From positions 118,521-182,520 of the forward strand of contig NZ_VOXD01000008.1 of the NCBI RefSeq assembly GCF_008014675.1: DNA of 64,000 nt, given 5' to 3'. Below are positions 9,167-18,243 of this stretch, one piece after another. Every line of letters begins with the position of its first letter. Position 1 is the first letter of the stretch. The stretch comes from Neolewinella aurantiaca. Lineage in GTDB: Bacteria > Bacteroidota > Bacteroidia > Chitinophagales > Saprospiraceae. The notes under the pieces are model-generated. The model was not told the DNA's origin and did not search any database. It saw nothing but the letters and a program-made list of their open reading frames with translations. A program made the position numbers and the translations under genes.

Positions 9167-9306
9167 AGAGGCTTTCGGTCCTTGAGCAGAACCGTTCAAG
9201 AAAGGTTATGTATAATTTGTTGCCTACACTGGCTGACGGAGCATCACCAATTGCACGATAATACCTCCTCCCGGTTAAAATGAAAGCGATGCCTGACCCT
9301 TTTTTG

Positions 9307-9324
9307 GGCGCGAACGCAGGTGCA
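9307..9324 (-). repeat. 18-bp dispersed motif, intergenic
   Basis: Exact match with TT at the variable positions, upstream of hsdR. Confidence 0.8.
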
Positions 9325-9587
9325 GGGGGAAGGATGGGGAAGGGTTGTGTTCCCTGGCAGACGCTGGGTTTTAAGTCCCGACCCACAAACACGTTGTTTT
9401 TGGCGGACTGAAATTGCCCGGCCGGATGCGAGCAAGTTGCTTGGTTTTACTGCTCCACACGGGCGTTGTTGTATGAAGAATTAGGACAAAGCTTGCGCTG
9501 ATGTCTCATTCAATTACGCGTCTTTCGGTTGAGATACAGGCATGCTATGGGCTTTAATTTGATAGAGCACTTTTATTTTCCTGGGTT

Positions 9588-9734
9588 TCAATTTCCATAA
9601 ACCTTGACTCCGGTAGAGTCTATCGCAATCGTTATTGAACCTGATTCAGGAATGTCGAAGGGCAAGATGTCCATAGCCCGAAGGCGACGGTTTACTTGGG
9701 AAAAGCATGTTACGTCAAAAATCGTAACAATCCA
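9588..9734 (-). pseudogene. IS5-family transposase remnant
   Basis: On the minus strand a 48-codon stretch reads ...FSQVNRRLRAMDIL... then SITIAIDSTGVKVYGN before a stop at 9588-9590. The segment IAIDSTGVKVYG is the hallmark around the first catalytic aspartate of IS5-type (IS903-like) DDE transposases, and FSQVNRRLRAM matches the helix that precedes it. Both sides are lost: an in-frame stop lies just upstream and the continuation (normally a GEW motif) is replaced by a stop. No terminal inverted repeats were found. It marks the left boundary of the defence island and suggests past transposition there. Confidence 0.75.
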
Positions 9735-9846
9735 TTATTATATAGATATGCTCTGTCTTGACAGAAAGCATTATCGGTTTATTCCCTACCTTGAGGCCAT
9801 CAGGTTAGCCGTTTTTTTATGAACAGGCCGCTGGCAACATTTCCCC

Positions 9847-12222
9847 ATGAACAAAAAACAACTCTCAGAACGGGATATCTGCACTCAATTTATTACTCCA
9901 GCGGTAGTGGCGGCCGGTTGGAACCTGAGGAAGCAGGTGCGGGAGGAAGTACCGTTTACCGATGGCCGCATTATCGTTCAGGGCAAACTCTACGCAAGAG
10001 GAAAGCGAAAGCGAGCCGACTACATCCTTTACTACAAGCCCAACATTCCGTTGGTCGTTATTGAGGCGAAGGCCAACCACCGACCGGTTGGGGACGGAAT
10101 GCAACAAGCCATGAAATACGCCGAAGCGCTCCAGATTCCGTTCGTTTTCACGAGCAACGGCGATTCGTTTGTCTTTAAGGACATGACTGCAGGCACCGAG
10201 CGAGAAATTAAATTGGAAGAATTCCCCTCGCCCACCGAATTGTGGAGCAAGTACCTCGCTCACAAAGGTCTGGAAGACGAAAGCGTGCGCGAGGTGGTGG
10301 AACTGCCCTACTATACGGACACCTCCGGCATGTCGCCCCGCTACTACCAGCAAAACGCAGTTAACCGGACCATTGAAGCCATTTCGACCGGGCAGGAACG
10401 CATCCTATTGGTGATGGCCACGGGTACCGGTAAAACCTACACCGCCTTCAATATCATCTGGCGACTCTGGAAAGGCGGACTAAAAAAACGGATTCTCTTT
10501 CTGGCCGACCGCAACGTACTGCTCAACCAGACTAAGACCGGTGATTTCTCTCCGTTCGGCTCCGAGATCATGCACATCATCAAGCACCGCAAGATTGATA
10601 AATCGTACCAGATTTACTTCGCGCTGTACCAGGGCCTGACCAGCAACGAGGAATCCAAGAACGCATACAAAGAATTCAGTCGCGACTTCTTCGACCTCGT
10701 GGTAATCGATGAGTGCCACCGGGGAAGTGCCTCCGAAGCCTCCGCCTGGCGGGAAGTACTGGACTACTTCAGCAGTGCTACCCAAATTGGCCTTACGGCT
10801 ACGCCGAAGGAAACCAAAGACGTCTCGAACATCCACTACTTCGGCCCGCCGGTATACACTTACTCCCTCAAGCAGGGCATCGAAGATGGCTTCCTGGCCC
10901 CCTACAAAGTTGTGCGGGTGACGACCACCATCGACGACGGCTGGCGGCCCACCCAGGGGCTGATCGACAAGTACGGCCAGGCCGTCGCCGACCGCATTTA
11001 TAACCTGAAGGACTACGACCGTAACCTGGCCATCGACGAGCGGACGCAGCTGGTGGCCAATCGCATTACGGAATACCTGAAAGACACCAACCGCTACGAC
11101 AAGACCATCGTATTCTGCGTAGACATCGACCACGCCAACCGGATGCGGATGGCCCTGATCAACGCCAACGCCGACCTGGCCGCCGAGCACCCCAACTACA
11201 TCGTTAAAATTACCGGAGACGATGAAGTGGGCAAGCAGGAACTGGACAATTTTATGGACGTAGAGGAAACCTTCCCCGTCATCGCGACCACTTCCAAAAT
11301 GCTGACCACCGGCGTAGACACCAAGATGGTAAAACTGATCGTGCTGGACACCAACATCGGTTCGATGACGGAATTCAAGCAAATCATCGGCCGGGGCTCA
11401 CGCTTACGGGAGCAGGAGGGAAAAGTGTACTTCACCATCATGGATTTCCGCAAGGCCACCAACCTGTTCGCCGACCCGGAGTTTGATGGTGACCCGGTGC
11501 AGATTTATGAGCCAGGGCCGGACGATCCGATTGTTCCACCGGATGTAGAAGCGGGCGCGGACGCAGGTGCAGTGGAAGGTGAAGAAACAGAGATCAACCT
11601 GCCGCCGCCCGGCTACGGCCTGCCGCCCAACGTCGACATCCTGGAAGACCCGGAAACTCCGCGTAAATTCTACGTCAACGGTGTACGGGTGACCATCGCC
11701 CACGAACGCGTACAGTACCTGAGCGGAGACGGAAAGCTGATTACCGAATCCTTGAAGGACTACACCCGCCAACGGGTAAAAGACAACTTCCCCACCTCCA
11801 CCGATTTTATCCGCCACTGGAACGATGCCGAGAAAAAGGCCGACCTGATCGCCGACCTAGCCGACCGGGGAGTACTGATCGAAGCCCTGCGCGAAGACGT
11901 TGGCCAAGATCTGGACCCCTTTGACCTGATCTGCCACGTTGCCTACGACCAGCCGCCGCTGACCCGAAAAGAACGAGCAGGAAAAGTGAGAAAAAGCAAC
12001 TACTTCGCTAAATACAGTGAACTCGCTCAGCAGGTGATCCATAAGCTGCTCGATAAGTACGAGGAAGCAGGCGTTGGCCCGCTGGAACAGGGCGCAGTGT
12101 TAAAAGTAAAACCACTTAACGAACTCGGCTCCCCCGTTCAGTTGGTGCGTGCCTTTGGGAAGAAAAAGGATTTCATCGCGGCGGTGAAAGAGCTGGAGGG
12201 GGAGATTTACCGGACGGGTTGA
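9847..12222 (+). CDS. hsdR: Type I restriction enzyme, R subunit (HsdR)
   Basis: A 791-residue motor and nuclease subunit that translocates and cuts unmodified DNA in complex with HsdM and HsdS. The N-terminal nuclease domain shows a PD-ExK site with VVIEAKA near residue 72. The SF2 helicase follows: Walker A ATGTGKT (about 194-200), DECH box (about 287), GLTATP motif III, and later IGRGSR. A low-complexity linker (EAGADAGAVEG, about 568) precedes an EcoEI-type C-terminal region that should contact the methylase. The linker contains a copy of the dispersed 18-bp motif. Length and domain order are normal, and no frameshift is visible. It is the first gene of the type I locus; hsdM follows after a 130-bp gap filled by a large palindrome. 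Confidence 0.95.
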   Translation: MNKKQLSERDICTQFITPAVVAAGWNLRKQVREEVPFTDGRIIVQGKLYARGKRKRADYILYYKPNIPLVVIEAKANHRPVGDGMQQAMKYAEALQIPFVFTSNGDSFVFKDMTAGTEREIKLEEFPSPTELWSKYLAHKGLEDESVREVVELPYYTDTSGMSPRYYQQNAVNRTIEAISTGQERILLVMATGTGKTYTAFNIIWRLWKGGLKKRILFLADRNVLLNQTKTGDFSPFGSEIMHIIKHRKIDKSYQIYFALYQGLTSNEESKNAYKEFSRDFFDLVVIDECHRGSASEASAWREVLDYFSSATQIGLTATPKETKDVSNIHYFGPPVYTYSLKQGIEDGFLAPYKVVRVTTTIDDGWRPTQGLIDKYGQAVADRIYNLKDYDRNLAIDERTQLVANRITEYLKDTNRYDKTIVFCVDIDHANRMRMALINANADLAAEHPNYIVKITGDDEVGKQELDNFMDVEETFPVIATTSKMLTTGVDTKMVKLIVLDTNIGSMTEFKQIIGRGSRLREQEGKVYFTIMDFRKATNLFADPEFDGDPVQIYEPGPDDPIVPPDVEAGADAGAVEGEETEINLPPPGYGLPPNVDILEDPETPRKFYVNGVRVTIAHERVQYLSGDGKLITESLKDYTRQRVKDNFPTSTDFIRHWNDAEKKADLIADLADRGVLIEALREDVGQDLDPFDLICHVAYDQPPLTRKERAGKVRKSNYFAKYSELAQQVIHKLLDKYEEAGVGPLEQGAVLKVKPLNELGSPVQLVRAFGKKKDFIAAVKELEGEIYRTG
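11554..11571 (-). repeat. 18-bp dispersed motif inside hsdR
   Basis: Exact match with TC at the variable positions; encodes the AGADAGA linker. Confidence 0.8.
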
Positions 12223-12227
12223 TATTC

Positions 12228-12282
12228 TTGGTTGAGACGCTGTGCGTCGAATCTTAGATTCGACGCACAGCGTCTCAACCAA
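12228..12282. repeat. 55-bp perfect palindrome between hsdR and hsdM
   Basis: Two 27-bp arms (12228-12254 and 12256-12282) are exact inverse copies around a single central T. The arm begins TTGGTTGAGACGCTGTGCG. Half of the same element lies at 18548-18571, downstream of the last gene of the island. It could act as a terminator, attenuator or mobile palindrome. Confidence 0.9.
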
Positions 12283-12302
12283 TGCTCTTAAAACCTTATC
12301 AT

Positions 12303-12320
12303 TGCACCCGCGTACGCGCA
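12303..12320 (+). repeat. 18-bp dispersed motif before hsdM
   Basis: TGCACCCGCGTACGCGCA; two mismatches. It follows the 55-bp palindrome. Confidence 0.65.
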
Positions 12321-12352
12321 CCTTAATTCTTTCACCCTTTACCCCCTTACTC

Positions 12353-13792
12353 ATGGCAAGCATCACCGGCATCATCAAGAGCATACGCGACATCATGCGT
12401 AAAGACACCGGCGTAGACGGCGACGCGCAGCGTATCTCCCAGATGGTGTGGATGATCTTCATGAAGATTTTCGCCGATAAAGAGGTGGAATGGGACGTGA
12501 CGATCGAGAACTACGAAAGCCCCCTGCCAGAACAACTGAAATGGGACAGCTGGGCGGCCGACGACGAAGGCTTGACCGGCGACCAGCTGATGGAATTCGT
12601 TGACAACGAACTCTTCCCAACCCTGAAGGAACTCGACGTGAGCCTCAACCCCCAGGCCGCCATCATCCGCTCGGTGTTTGAAGACACCTACAACTACATG
12701 AAAAACGGAACGCTGTTCCGGCAGGTGATCAACGAGATCAATAAGATCGACTTCAACGACCAGGGCGAGCGCCACCTGTTTAACGACCTCTACGAAACGA
12801 TCCTGAAGGAACTGCAATCGGCCGGCTCATCTGGGGAATACTACACCCCGCGTGGCGTGACGCAGTTTATGGTCGACATCATCGACCCGAAGTTGGGCGA
12901 AACACTGCTGGACCCCGCCTGCGGCACGGGCGGCTTTCTGACCTGCGCCATCGATCACCTGCGCGACAAGGTGAAAACGCCCAAGCAGCGGCAGACCCTG
13001 CAGGCGGGCATCCGTGGCATCGAGAAGAAACCCCTGCCCCACCTGCTGTGCACCACCAACCTGATGCTGCACAACTTCGACGTACCCGCCGTAAAACGCG
13101 ACAACTACCTGAGCAAGCCCTATACCGACTGGAGTAAGAAGGACAAGGTGGACATCATCCTGAGCAACCCTCCCTTCGGCGGAGTGGAGGAAGACGGAAC
13201 AGAAACGAACTTCCCGCAGAAGTTCCGGACTAAGGAAACGGCGGACTTGTTCATGGCACTTATCATCCGGCTACTGAAAGACAAGGGAGGCCGCGCGGCG
13301 GTCGTGCTGCCCGACGGTACCCTGTTCGGCGAAGGCGTAAAAACCCGCCTGAAGGAAGAGTTGCTGACGAAGTGCAACCTGCACACCATCGTCCGCCTGC
13401 CCAATGGCGTATTCGCGCCCTACACCAGCATCAAAACCAACCTGCTGTTCTTCGAGAAAGGCAAGCCGACGAAGGAAATTTGGTACTACGAGCACCCCTA
13501 CCCGGAAGGCTACAAAAGCTACAATAAGTCGAAGCCGATCACGGTGGAGGAGTTCGACACCGAGAAAGCTTGGTGGACCGACCGCAAGGAAACCAAACAG
13601 GCCTGGCGCGTCGGCATCGACGAGATTCGGGAGCGCAATTACAATCTGGACATCAAGAACCCCTACGAGGAAGCCGACAACCTGGAAAGCCCGGAGGTGC
13701 TGCTGAAGAAACTGAAGAAATCCGAAAAGAAGATCGGTAAGATTCAGGAGGAGATCATGGCGGTGTTGGATAAAGCACTGAGTAACTCATAA
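12353..13792 (+). CDS. hsdM: Type I restriction-modification DNA methylase, M subunit (HsdM)
   Basis: A 479-residue N6-adenine methyltransferase. The frame is open from 12242, but the start at ATG 12353 is chosen because the upstream part would translate the 55-bp palindrome and is not conserved-looking. The helical HsdM N-domain (ITGIIKSIRDIMRKDTG onward) is followed by the SAM-binding motif DPACGTGGFL (about residue 187) and the catalytic NPPFGG motif (about 271). HsdM binds HsdS for target recognition. The antitoxin/toxin pair sits 48 bp downstream, between hsdM and hsdS. Confidence 0.95.
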   Translation: MASITGIIKSIRDIMRKDTGVDGDAQRISQMVWMIFMKIFADKEVEWDVTIENYESPLPEQLKWDSWAADDEGLTGDQLMEFVDNELFPTLKELDVSLNPQAAIIRSVFEDTYNYMKNGTLFRQVINEINKIDFNDQGERHLFNDLYETILKELQSAGSSGEYYTPRGVTQFMVDIIDPKLGETLLDPACGTGGFLTCAIDHLRDKVKTPKQRQTLQAGIRGIEKKPLPHLLCTTNLMLHNFDVPAVKRDNYLSKPYTDWSKKDKVDIILSNPPFGGVEEDGTETNFPQKFRTKETADLFMALIIRLLKDKGGRAAVVLPDGTLFGEGVKTRLKEELLTKCNLHTIVRLPNGVFAPYTSIKTNLLFFEKGKPTKEIWYYEHPYPEGYKSYNKSKPITVEEFDTEKAWWTDRKETKQAWRVGIDEIRERNYNLDIKNPYEEADNLESPEVLLKKLKKSEKKIGKIQEEIMAVLDKALSNS

Positions 13793-13840
13793 CGAAATCG
13801 ATTTAGCCGTGTTCCTTATCTTGAGACAAACTGACAAGCC

Positions 13841-14119
13841 ATGACCTTAGAACATAAAAAGTACGCCATCATTCAGGAGATCATGACGATCTCTCAGGAA
13901 GATATGATAGACATGATTGAGGAACTGGTAAAAAAAGTTACCCGCCCCAAATACACGCTTGATCTGAGTCGCCACGCAAACATTAAGGCTAAGGTTGACC
14001 TGGAAGCCATTAAAAAAGAACGCCCCCCGGTTGATTTTGACATGGCGGAGTTCAGAAAGGAAGCAAGTGAGCTGGAATGGGATAAGTCTATTGACGAGCT
14101 GCTGCAAGAATTGGATTAA
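13841..14119 (+). CDS. Putative antitoxin of a VapBC-like pair
   Basis: A 92-residue acidic protein (MTLEHKKYAIIQEIMTI...) with a helical N-terminus and a C-terminal tail DKSIDELLQELD. It has no recognised DNA-binding fold, but its size, charge and position fit an antitoxin: the stop codon shares one base with the start of the PIN-domain toxin. N-terminal wording (KYAIIQEIMTISQEDMIDMI) resembles small antitoxin-like proteins found before PIN genes in Bacteroidota; that is an impression, not a database match. It lies inside the type I locus, between hsdM and hsdS. Confidence 0.7.
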   Translation: MTLEHKKYAIIQEIMTISQEDMIDMIEELVKKVTRPKYTLDLSRHANIKAKVDLEAIKKERPPVDFDMAEFRKEASELEWDKSIDELLQELD

Positions 14120-14559
14120 TGAAGTACGTACTTGACACCAACGTGCTGCTTTTTTACGTCAGGGACGACCAAACGAGCTCTTTCATTGAAGAGAACTATG
14201 GCCCGTTCAATCCCGGTAACGAGGCCATTATTTCCATCGTGTCGGTCGCTGAGATCATGGTATTGGCTAGTGCCAGTAAATGGGGCGACCGCAAGCTAAA
14301 GCTGATACAGCGCCTGATCGACAAGCTGGTCATCGTTGAACTAACCTACCAAGACATTATCGATCATTACATCGAAATAGAGCAGTTCAACCGGAACATT
14401 CACCCCACCAGGCAACGAACCGGCAGCCACATCAAGATGGGCAAAAACGACGTATGGATTGCTGCTACAGCAGTAGCTACCAACGCCGCACTTATCACCT
14501 CCGACAAAGATTTCGCTCACCTCGACGGTGAGTTTTTCGACGTTTTACTCCTTCAGTAA
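14119..14559 (+). CDS. PIN-domain toxin, VapC-like
   Basis: A 146-residue PIN-fold ribonuclease. The first catalytic aspartate is D6 in YVLDTNVLLFYV, an acidic residue follows in VSVAEIMVLA, and the C-terminal acidic cluster lies in NDVWIAATAVATNAALITSDKDF. VapC toxins cleave tRNA or rRNA and are neutralised by the gene in front, with which it overlaps by 1 bp. The spacing to hsdS is 73 bp, so the toxin may be co-transcribed with the restriction genes and could penalise loss of the locus. Confidence 0.9.
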   Translation: MKYVLDTNVLLFYVRDDQTSSFIEENYGPFNPGNEAIISIVSVAEIMVLASASKWGDRKLKLIQRLIDKLVIVELTYQDIIDHYIEIEQFNRNIHPTRQRTGSHIKMGKNDVWIAATAVATNAALITSDKDFAHLDGEFFDVLLLQ

Positions 14560-14632
14560 GTATTCACCACTCCACCCATCGGCCAAGCCAGGCCAGCGCA
14601 ATGCTCGGCCGACGAATTAAAACCAACGCTCT

Positions 14633-16360
14633 TTGCACCTCCTAAAGTACTTCGACACCCTCAGCCTCCGGCCAGAAAACGCAAAAGAAATCCGGGCACT
14701 GATCCTGGAGCTGGCCATCCGTGGGCGGCTGACGGAGGAGTGGCGGCGGGAGAATCCGGACGTGGAACCGGCCAGTGTTTTATTGGAGCGGATTCGGGAG
14801 GAGAAGGTAAGGTTGGTAAGGGAGAAGGTGATACGGAAGGAGAAGAAACTTCAAGAAATTGAACAAGCTGATTATCCATTTAAACTTCCTAAAAGTTGGT
14901 CTTGGTGCTATCTTAGGGATACAGGAATAACTCAAACTGGATACACACCTTCAAAAAGAAACCCTGAATTTTGGGGCAATTATATTCCGTTTGTTAACCC
15001 TGCAAACATAAAATTTTCAGGAGTAGAACTTCCTGAAATCGGATTAACCAAAGCCGGACTAAGTAATGGACGTCTCATCCAGTCTGGTTCACTGATGATG
15101 GTATGTATTGGAGGTAGCATTGGTAAGTGTGGAGTCAATACAATAGATGTTAGCTGTAACCAGCAGATAAATACTTTAACCCCCATAGAAGTACTATCTG
15201 ATGTTGTAAAGAACGTTTGCGCAACGCATTACTTCTATAAATCAATTATAGATCGTGCCACTGGTTCGGCTACTCCAATAATAAATAAGACTAAATGGGA
15301 ATCTACACTATTCCCCTTACCTCCCCTCCCCGAACAACACGCCATCGTCGCCACCGTAAACCGCCTCCTGGCGGAAGTAGATGAACTCGAACAACAAACC
15401 ACCCGTTTCCGCGCCCTCCGCCAAGACTACGTCACCGCCTCGCTGCGGCAGCTGACGGGGGACGATTCATCCGGCGCTTGGGCGGCCCTGCGGCCGCACT
15501 TCCAGGCTTTCTTCGACCAGCAAAACGGGGTGGACCGGCTGCGGGAGGCGGTTCTGGAGCTGGCGGTGCAGGGGAAGCTGACGGCGCGGTGGCGAGAGGA
15601 GCATCCGGAGGTGGAGCCGGCTAGTGTTTTGCTGGAGCGGATTGGGGAGGAGAAGGCGCGGTTGGTGCGGGAGGGATTTATCAAAAAGATTAAAAAGCCT
15701 CCTTTGATTGAACCCAAAGAGACTTCTTTCAATATACCGAAATCATGGAAATGGTGCCGCCTTGCAGATGCCACCGAGGTTATAACGAAGGGATCATCTC
15801 CAAAATGGCAAGGGGTTAGTTATGTAAATGAAGGAGAAGGAATACTATTTGTGACAAGCGAAAATGTTGGAAATTTTAAACTTATCTGGAAGCGAAGAAA
15901 ATACGTTGAAGAAAAATTCAATCAGATAGAGCCTCGCTCAATCCTGAGGAAAGGAGACATTTTGATGAATATAGTAGGAGCTTCAATCGGAAGAACCGCC
16001 GTTTTTAACTTAGATATAGTAGCTAATATTAACCAGGCTGTTACAATCATCAGACTAATAGAGCAAGCCTCCAGAGAATACTTCCTACTCTTTCTAAATA
16101 GTCCTACGTGTATCTCATACATGTATGACAAACAGGTTGATAATGCAAGACCAAACCTCAGTATGGGGAACATTTCAAAATTTCTTATTCCCCTCCCTCC
16201 CCTCTCCGAGCAACGCGCCATCGTAAAGATCGTGGACGAGTTGATGGCCCTATGCGATCAGCTTCAGGAGCGGATTGAGCAGCGGGAGGTTGTTGGGGCG
16301 GATTTTTTGCGGGCTTCGGTGCGGGAGTTGTTGGCGGCTACAGAAAAGGTGGAAGCATGA
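14633..16360 (+). CDS. hsdS: Type I restriction-modification specificity subunit (HsdS)
   Basis: A 575-residue DNA-recognition subunit with two target recognition domains (about residues 75-235 and 355-530) and two conserved helical spacers. The spacers repeat: ELAIRGRLTEEWRRENP and ELAVQGKLTARWREEHP, each followed by EPASVLLERI; each recognition domain ends with LPPLPEQHAIV or LPPLSEQRAIV. Start is TTG at 14633, as no in-frame ATG lies nearby. The recognition domains are clearly richer in A+T than the spacers, a mosaic expected from domain exchange. The gene overlaps the following ATPase gene by 4 bp. Confidence 0.93.
   Translation: MHLLKYFDTLSLRPENAKEIRALILELAIRGRLTEEWRRENPDVEPASVLLERIREEKVRLVREKVIRKEKKLQEIEQADYPFKLPKSWSWCYLRDTGITQTGYTPSKRNPEFWGNYIPFVNPANIKFSGVELPEIGLTKAGLSNGRLIQSGSLMMVCIGGSIGKCGVNTIDVSCNQQINTLTPIEVLSDVVKNVCATHYFYKSIIDRATGSATPIINKTKWESTLFPLPPLPEQHAIVATVNRLLAEVDELEQQTTRFRALRQDYVTASLRQLTGDDSSGAWAALRPHFQAFFDQQNGVDRLREAVLELAVQGKLTARWREEHPEVEPASVLLERIGEEKARLVREGFIKKIKKPPLIEPKETSFNIPKSWKWCRLADATEVITKGSSPKWQGVSYVNEGEGILFVTSENVGNFKLIWKRRKYVEEKFNQIEPRSILRKGDILMNIVGASIGRTAVFNLDIVANINQAVTIIRLIEQASREYFLLFLNSPTCISYMYDKQVDNARPNLSMGNISKFLIPLPPLSEQRAIVKIVDELMALCDQLQERIEQREVVGADFLRASVRELLAATEKVEA
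14762..15673 (+). repeat. Direct repeat pair within hsdS
   Basis: About 63 bp at 14762-14824 and 15611-15673 are direct repeats at roughly 85 percent identity, both encoding EPASVLLERI-type spacer helix. They flank the first recognition domain and could support recombination that swaps or deletes it. Confidence 0.7.
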
Positions 16361-18243
16361 GACTGAAGCGGCTATACCTGAGTAAGTATAAGAACCTGAA
16401 TGACTTTGCGCTCAACTTCACGGGGAGTAGCTTCATCGACGTTTTCGTGGGGAAGAACGGGACGGGGAAGTCTAATATGTTTGAAGCATTGATTGAGATA
16501 TTCCGGCAGCTCTATGAGAAAGATTTTCAGGTTGGGTTTGACTTTGAACTTGAATATGAAATCGACGGAAGTGACCACTTCGTTGGTTGGGAATGGATAG
16601 CGGAGCGCTACTATAAGACTGAAGACGGAGAGAGAAAAGATATCAAGAAGGTCGCCAAAGAAGATCTACCCGATAATGTGATCTTATATTACTCTGGGCA
16701 TAATGAGAAAGTGGCTCGATTGATTTATGCCTACGAAGAAGGCTTTAAACGTGACTTGAAAGAAGCGAACGAAGGAGACATTCGTGAGTTTATCGGGATT
16801 GGTAAGGACTATAAAGCCTTACTTCTATCGGTTCTTTTATTACAGCCAGAGGGCTGTAAGGCGAAAGCTTTTATAAAAGAAAAGCTCGGTATAGTCTCAA
16901 TTGGTAATGAGGTTTTCATCTCACTAAAGCGTCCTTACTATGCGAGGAAAAAAGGATACGAGGTAGATCGATTTGATCAAGCGACCAGTTTTTGGAAGGC
17001 TAAAGGCATCACAAAAAAATTCTTAGATCAAATTGACGGAGTCAAGCGAGCCGAACAGGCGAAAGAACGAGACGAAGGCTACAAGCCGCCCAAAGATGAG
17101 ACGAGTTACGATGACGTGTATCAGTTGTACCTAGACCTTGAAGCATTTCAGCAGGCCTTTGCAGATACGAATTCTCAGGAACTATTCAGTCAATTGGACA
17201 ACCTAAGGACAATTGAAATGCTGGATGACATTTCACTTAATCTGACTCTAACCGACGGAACAAAATCTGAGGTTGACCATTTTAGTGACGGGCAGTTTCA
17301 GTCGATCTACATCTATACAATTGTAGAGCTTTTTCGGGGTAAAAATTGTCTTACTCTGCTGGATGAGCCGGATTCGTTTCTGCATCCGGAATGGCAGTTT
17401 GATTTTTTGACACAGGTGTTTGAAATTGCGGATGATGCTACCGTGGACAACCATGTACTCATGAGCAGCCACAGCGCCGTAACACTGATTCCCCACGATA
17501 GTAGGGACGTGAATCTTTTTAACTTCGTTGGTGACGGGGTGCGCTGTATCAATGTTCCAAAATCTTACGCTATAGAACAGTTGTCGGCTCAGATGATAAA
17601 GTACTCTGAAGATGAGCAGATCATTAGCATCATAAATCAGATTACTATAGAAGATAAGCCTATTCTCTTTACTGAAGGAAGTACCGATCCTCGCATTCTC
17701 AAAATCGCTTGGAGTAAGCTATATAGTGATCCAATTCCTTTTCATATTGTGTTTGCCTTTGGTTGTACGTACTTGCGACTATTACTCATAGACCAGCAAA
17801 TATTGAAAGAGCTGAACGGTCAGCCGGCATTTGGTCTTTTCGACTTCGACATGGCTTACGATCAATGGAATAGCTTGGCCACTGAAGAGATAATTGAAAA
17901 CGATCCATACAAGGGATTAGTTAAGAAGATAAAAGCTAAGAATAGCTACGCTTTGTTACTACCTGTACCAGAGATTCCAGCAATTGAGGGGCAAGTAATC
18001 AAAAACAAATCAGAAAAGACTACCTATCTGGGAGAATCCAAATTAGCGATCGAACATCTTTTCTATGGTGATCCCCAAACACATGAATTCTTCGAGATTT
18101 TGAGTAAGCCTGGTGGCGGGCAGATTATCAGTTTCAGGGAAAAGCGTAAAACTGACTTTTCTAAGATTATCGTCCCTAAAATTGATGCTGCACACTTTGA
18201 ATTTTTCCGGCCGATGTTTGAGTTTATTAAGTCGAAGATCTGA
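16357..18243 (+). CDS. OLD-like AAA ATPase with C-terminal TOPRIM-like domain
   Basis: A 628-residue protein. The ABC/SMC-type ATPase part has Walker A GKNGTGKSN (about 32-40), a signature-like HFSDGQFQS (about 308-316), Walker B CLTLLDEPDSFLHP and a switch histidine region MSSHSAVTL. From about residue 436, LFTEGSTDPRIL and FGLFDFDMAYD give the glutamate and DxD pair expected of a TOPRIM nuclease, as in OLD-family proteins. Its start overlaps the hsdS stop, so it belongs to the restriction operon. OLD-like ATPases serve in anti-phage systems (OLD, Gabija, PARIS), but this protein cannot be assigned to one of those. An additional effector that complements restriction is the likely role. Confidence 0.8.
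   Translation: MRLKRLYLSKYKNLNDFALNFTGSSFIDVFVGKNGTGKSNMFEALIEIFRQLYEKDFQVGFDFELEYEIDGSDHFVGWEWIAERYYKTEDGERKDIKKVAKEDLPDNVILYYSGHNEKVARLIYAYEEGFKRDLKEANEGDIREFIGIGKDYKALLLSVLLLQPEGCKAKAFIKEKLGIVSIGNEVFISLKRPYYARKKGYEVDRFDQATSFWKAKGITKKFLDQIDGVKRAEQAKERDEGYKPPKDETSYDDVYQLYLDLEAFQQAFADTNSQELFSQLDNLRTIEMLDDISLNLTLTDGTKSEVDHFSDGQFQSIYIYTIVELFRGKNCLTLLDEPDSFLHPEWQFDFLTQVFEIADDATVDNHVLMSSHSAVTLIPHDSRDVNLFNFVGDGVRCINVPKSYAIEQLSAQMIKYSEDEQIISIINQITIEDKPILFTEGSTDPRILKIAWSKLYSDPIPFHIVFAFGCTYLRLLLIDQQILKELNGQPAFGLFDFDMAYDQWNSLATEEIIENDPYKGLVKKIKAKNSYALLLPVPEIPAIEGQVIKNKSEKTTYLGESKLAIEHLFYGDPQTHEFFEILSKPGGGQIISFREKRKTDFSKIIVPKIDAAHFEFFRPMFEFIKSKI

Larger units (their letters stand above)
8942..9846. other. 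Repeat-rich intergenic region with a transposase remnant
   Basis: About 0.9 kb between the radical SAM gene and hsdR. It contains a 111-bp element with perfect 20-bp inverted ends (8990-9100), a CACAGGGG hairpin (9130), an 18-bp dispersed motif (9307) and an IS5-type transposase remnant (9588-9734). No intact gene was found. The hsdR promoter must lie in the last 100 bp; TACCTTGA near 9791 is one mismatch from a TAnnTTTG box. Confidence 0.7.

Noticed and set aside
16357..18243. Assignment of the ATPase to PARIS or Gabija
   Set aside because: The expected partner genes (AriB or GajB) are missing and the C-terminal domain is only TOPRIM-like by eye.
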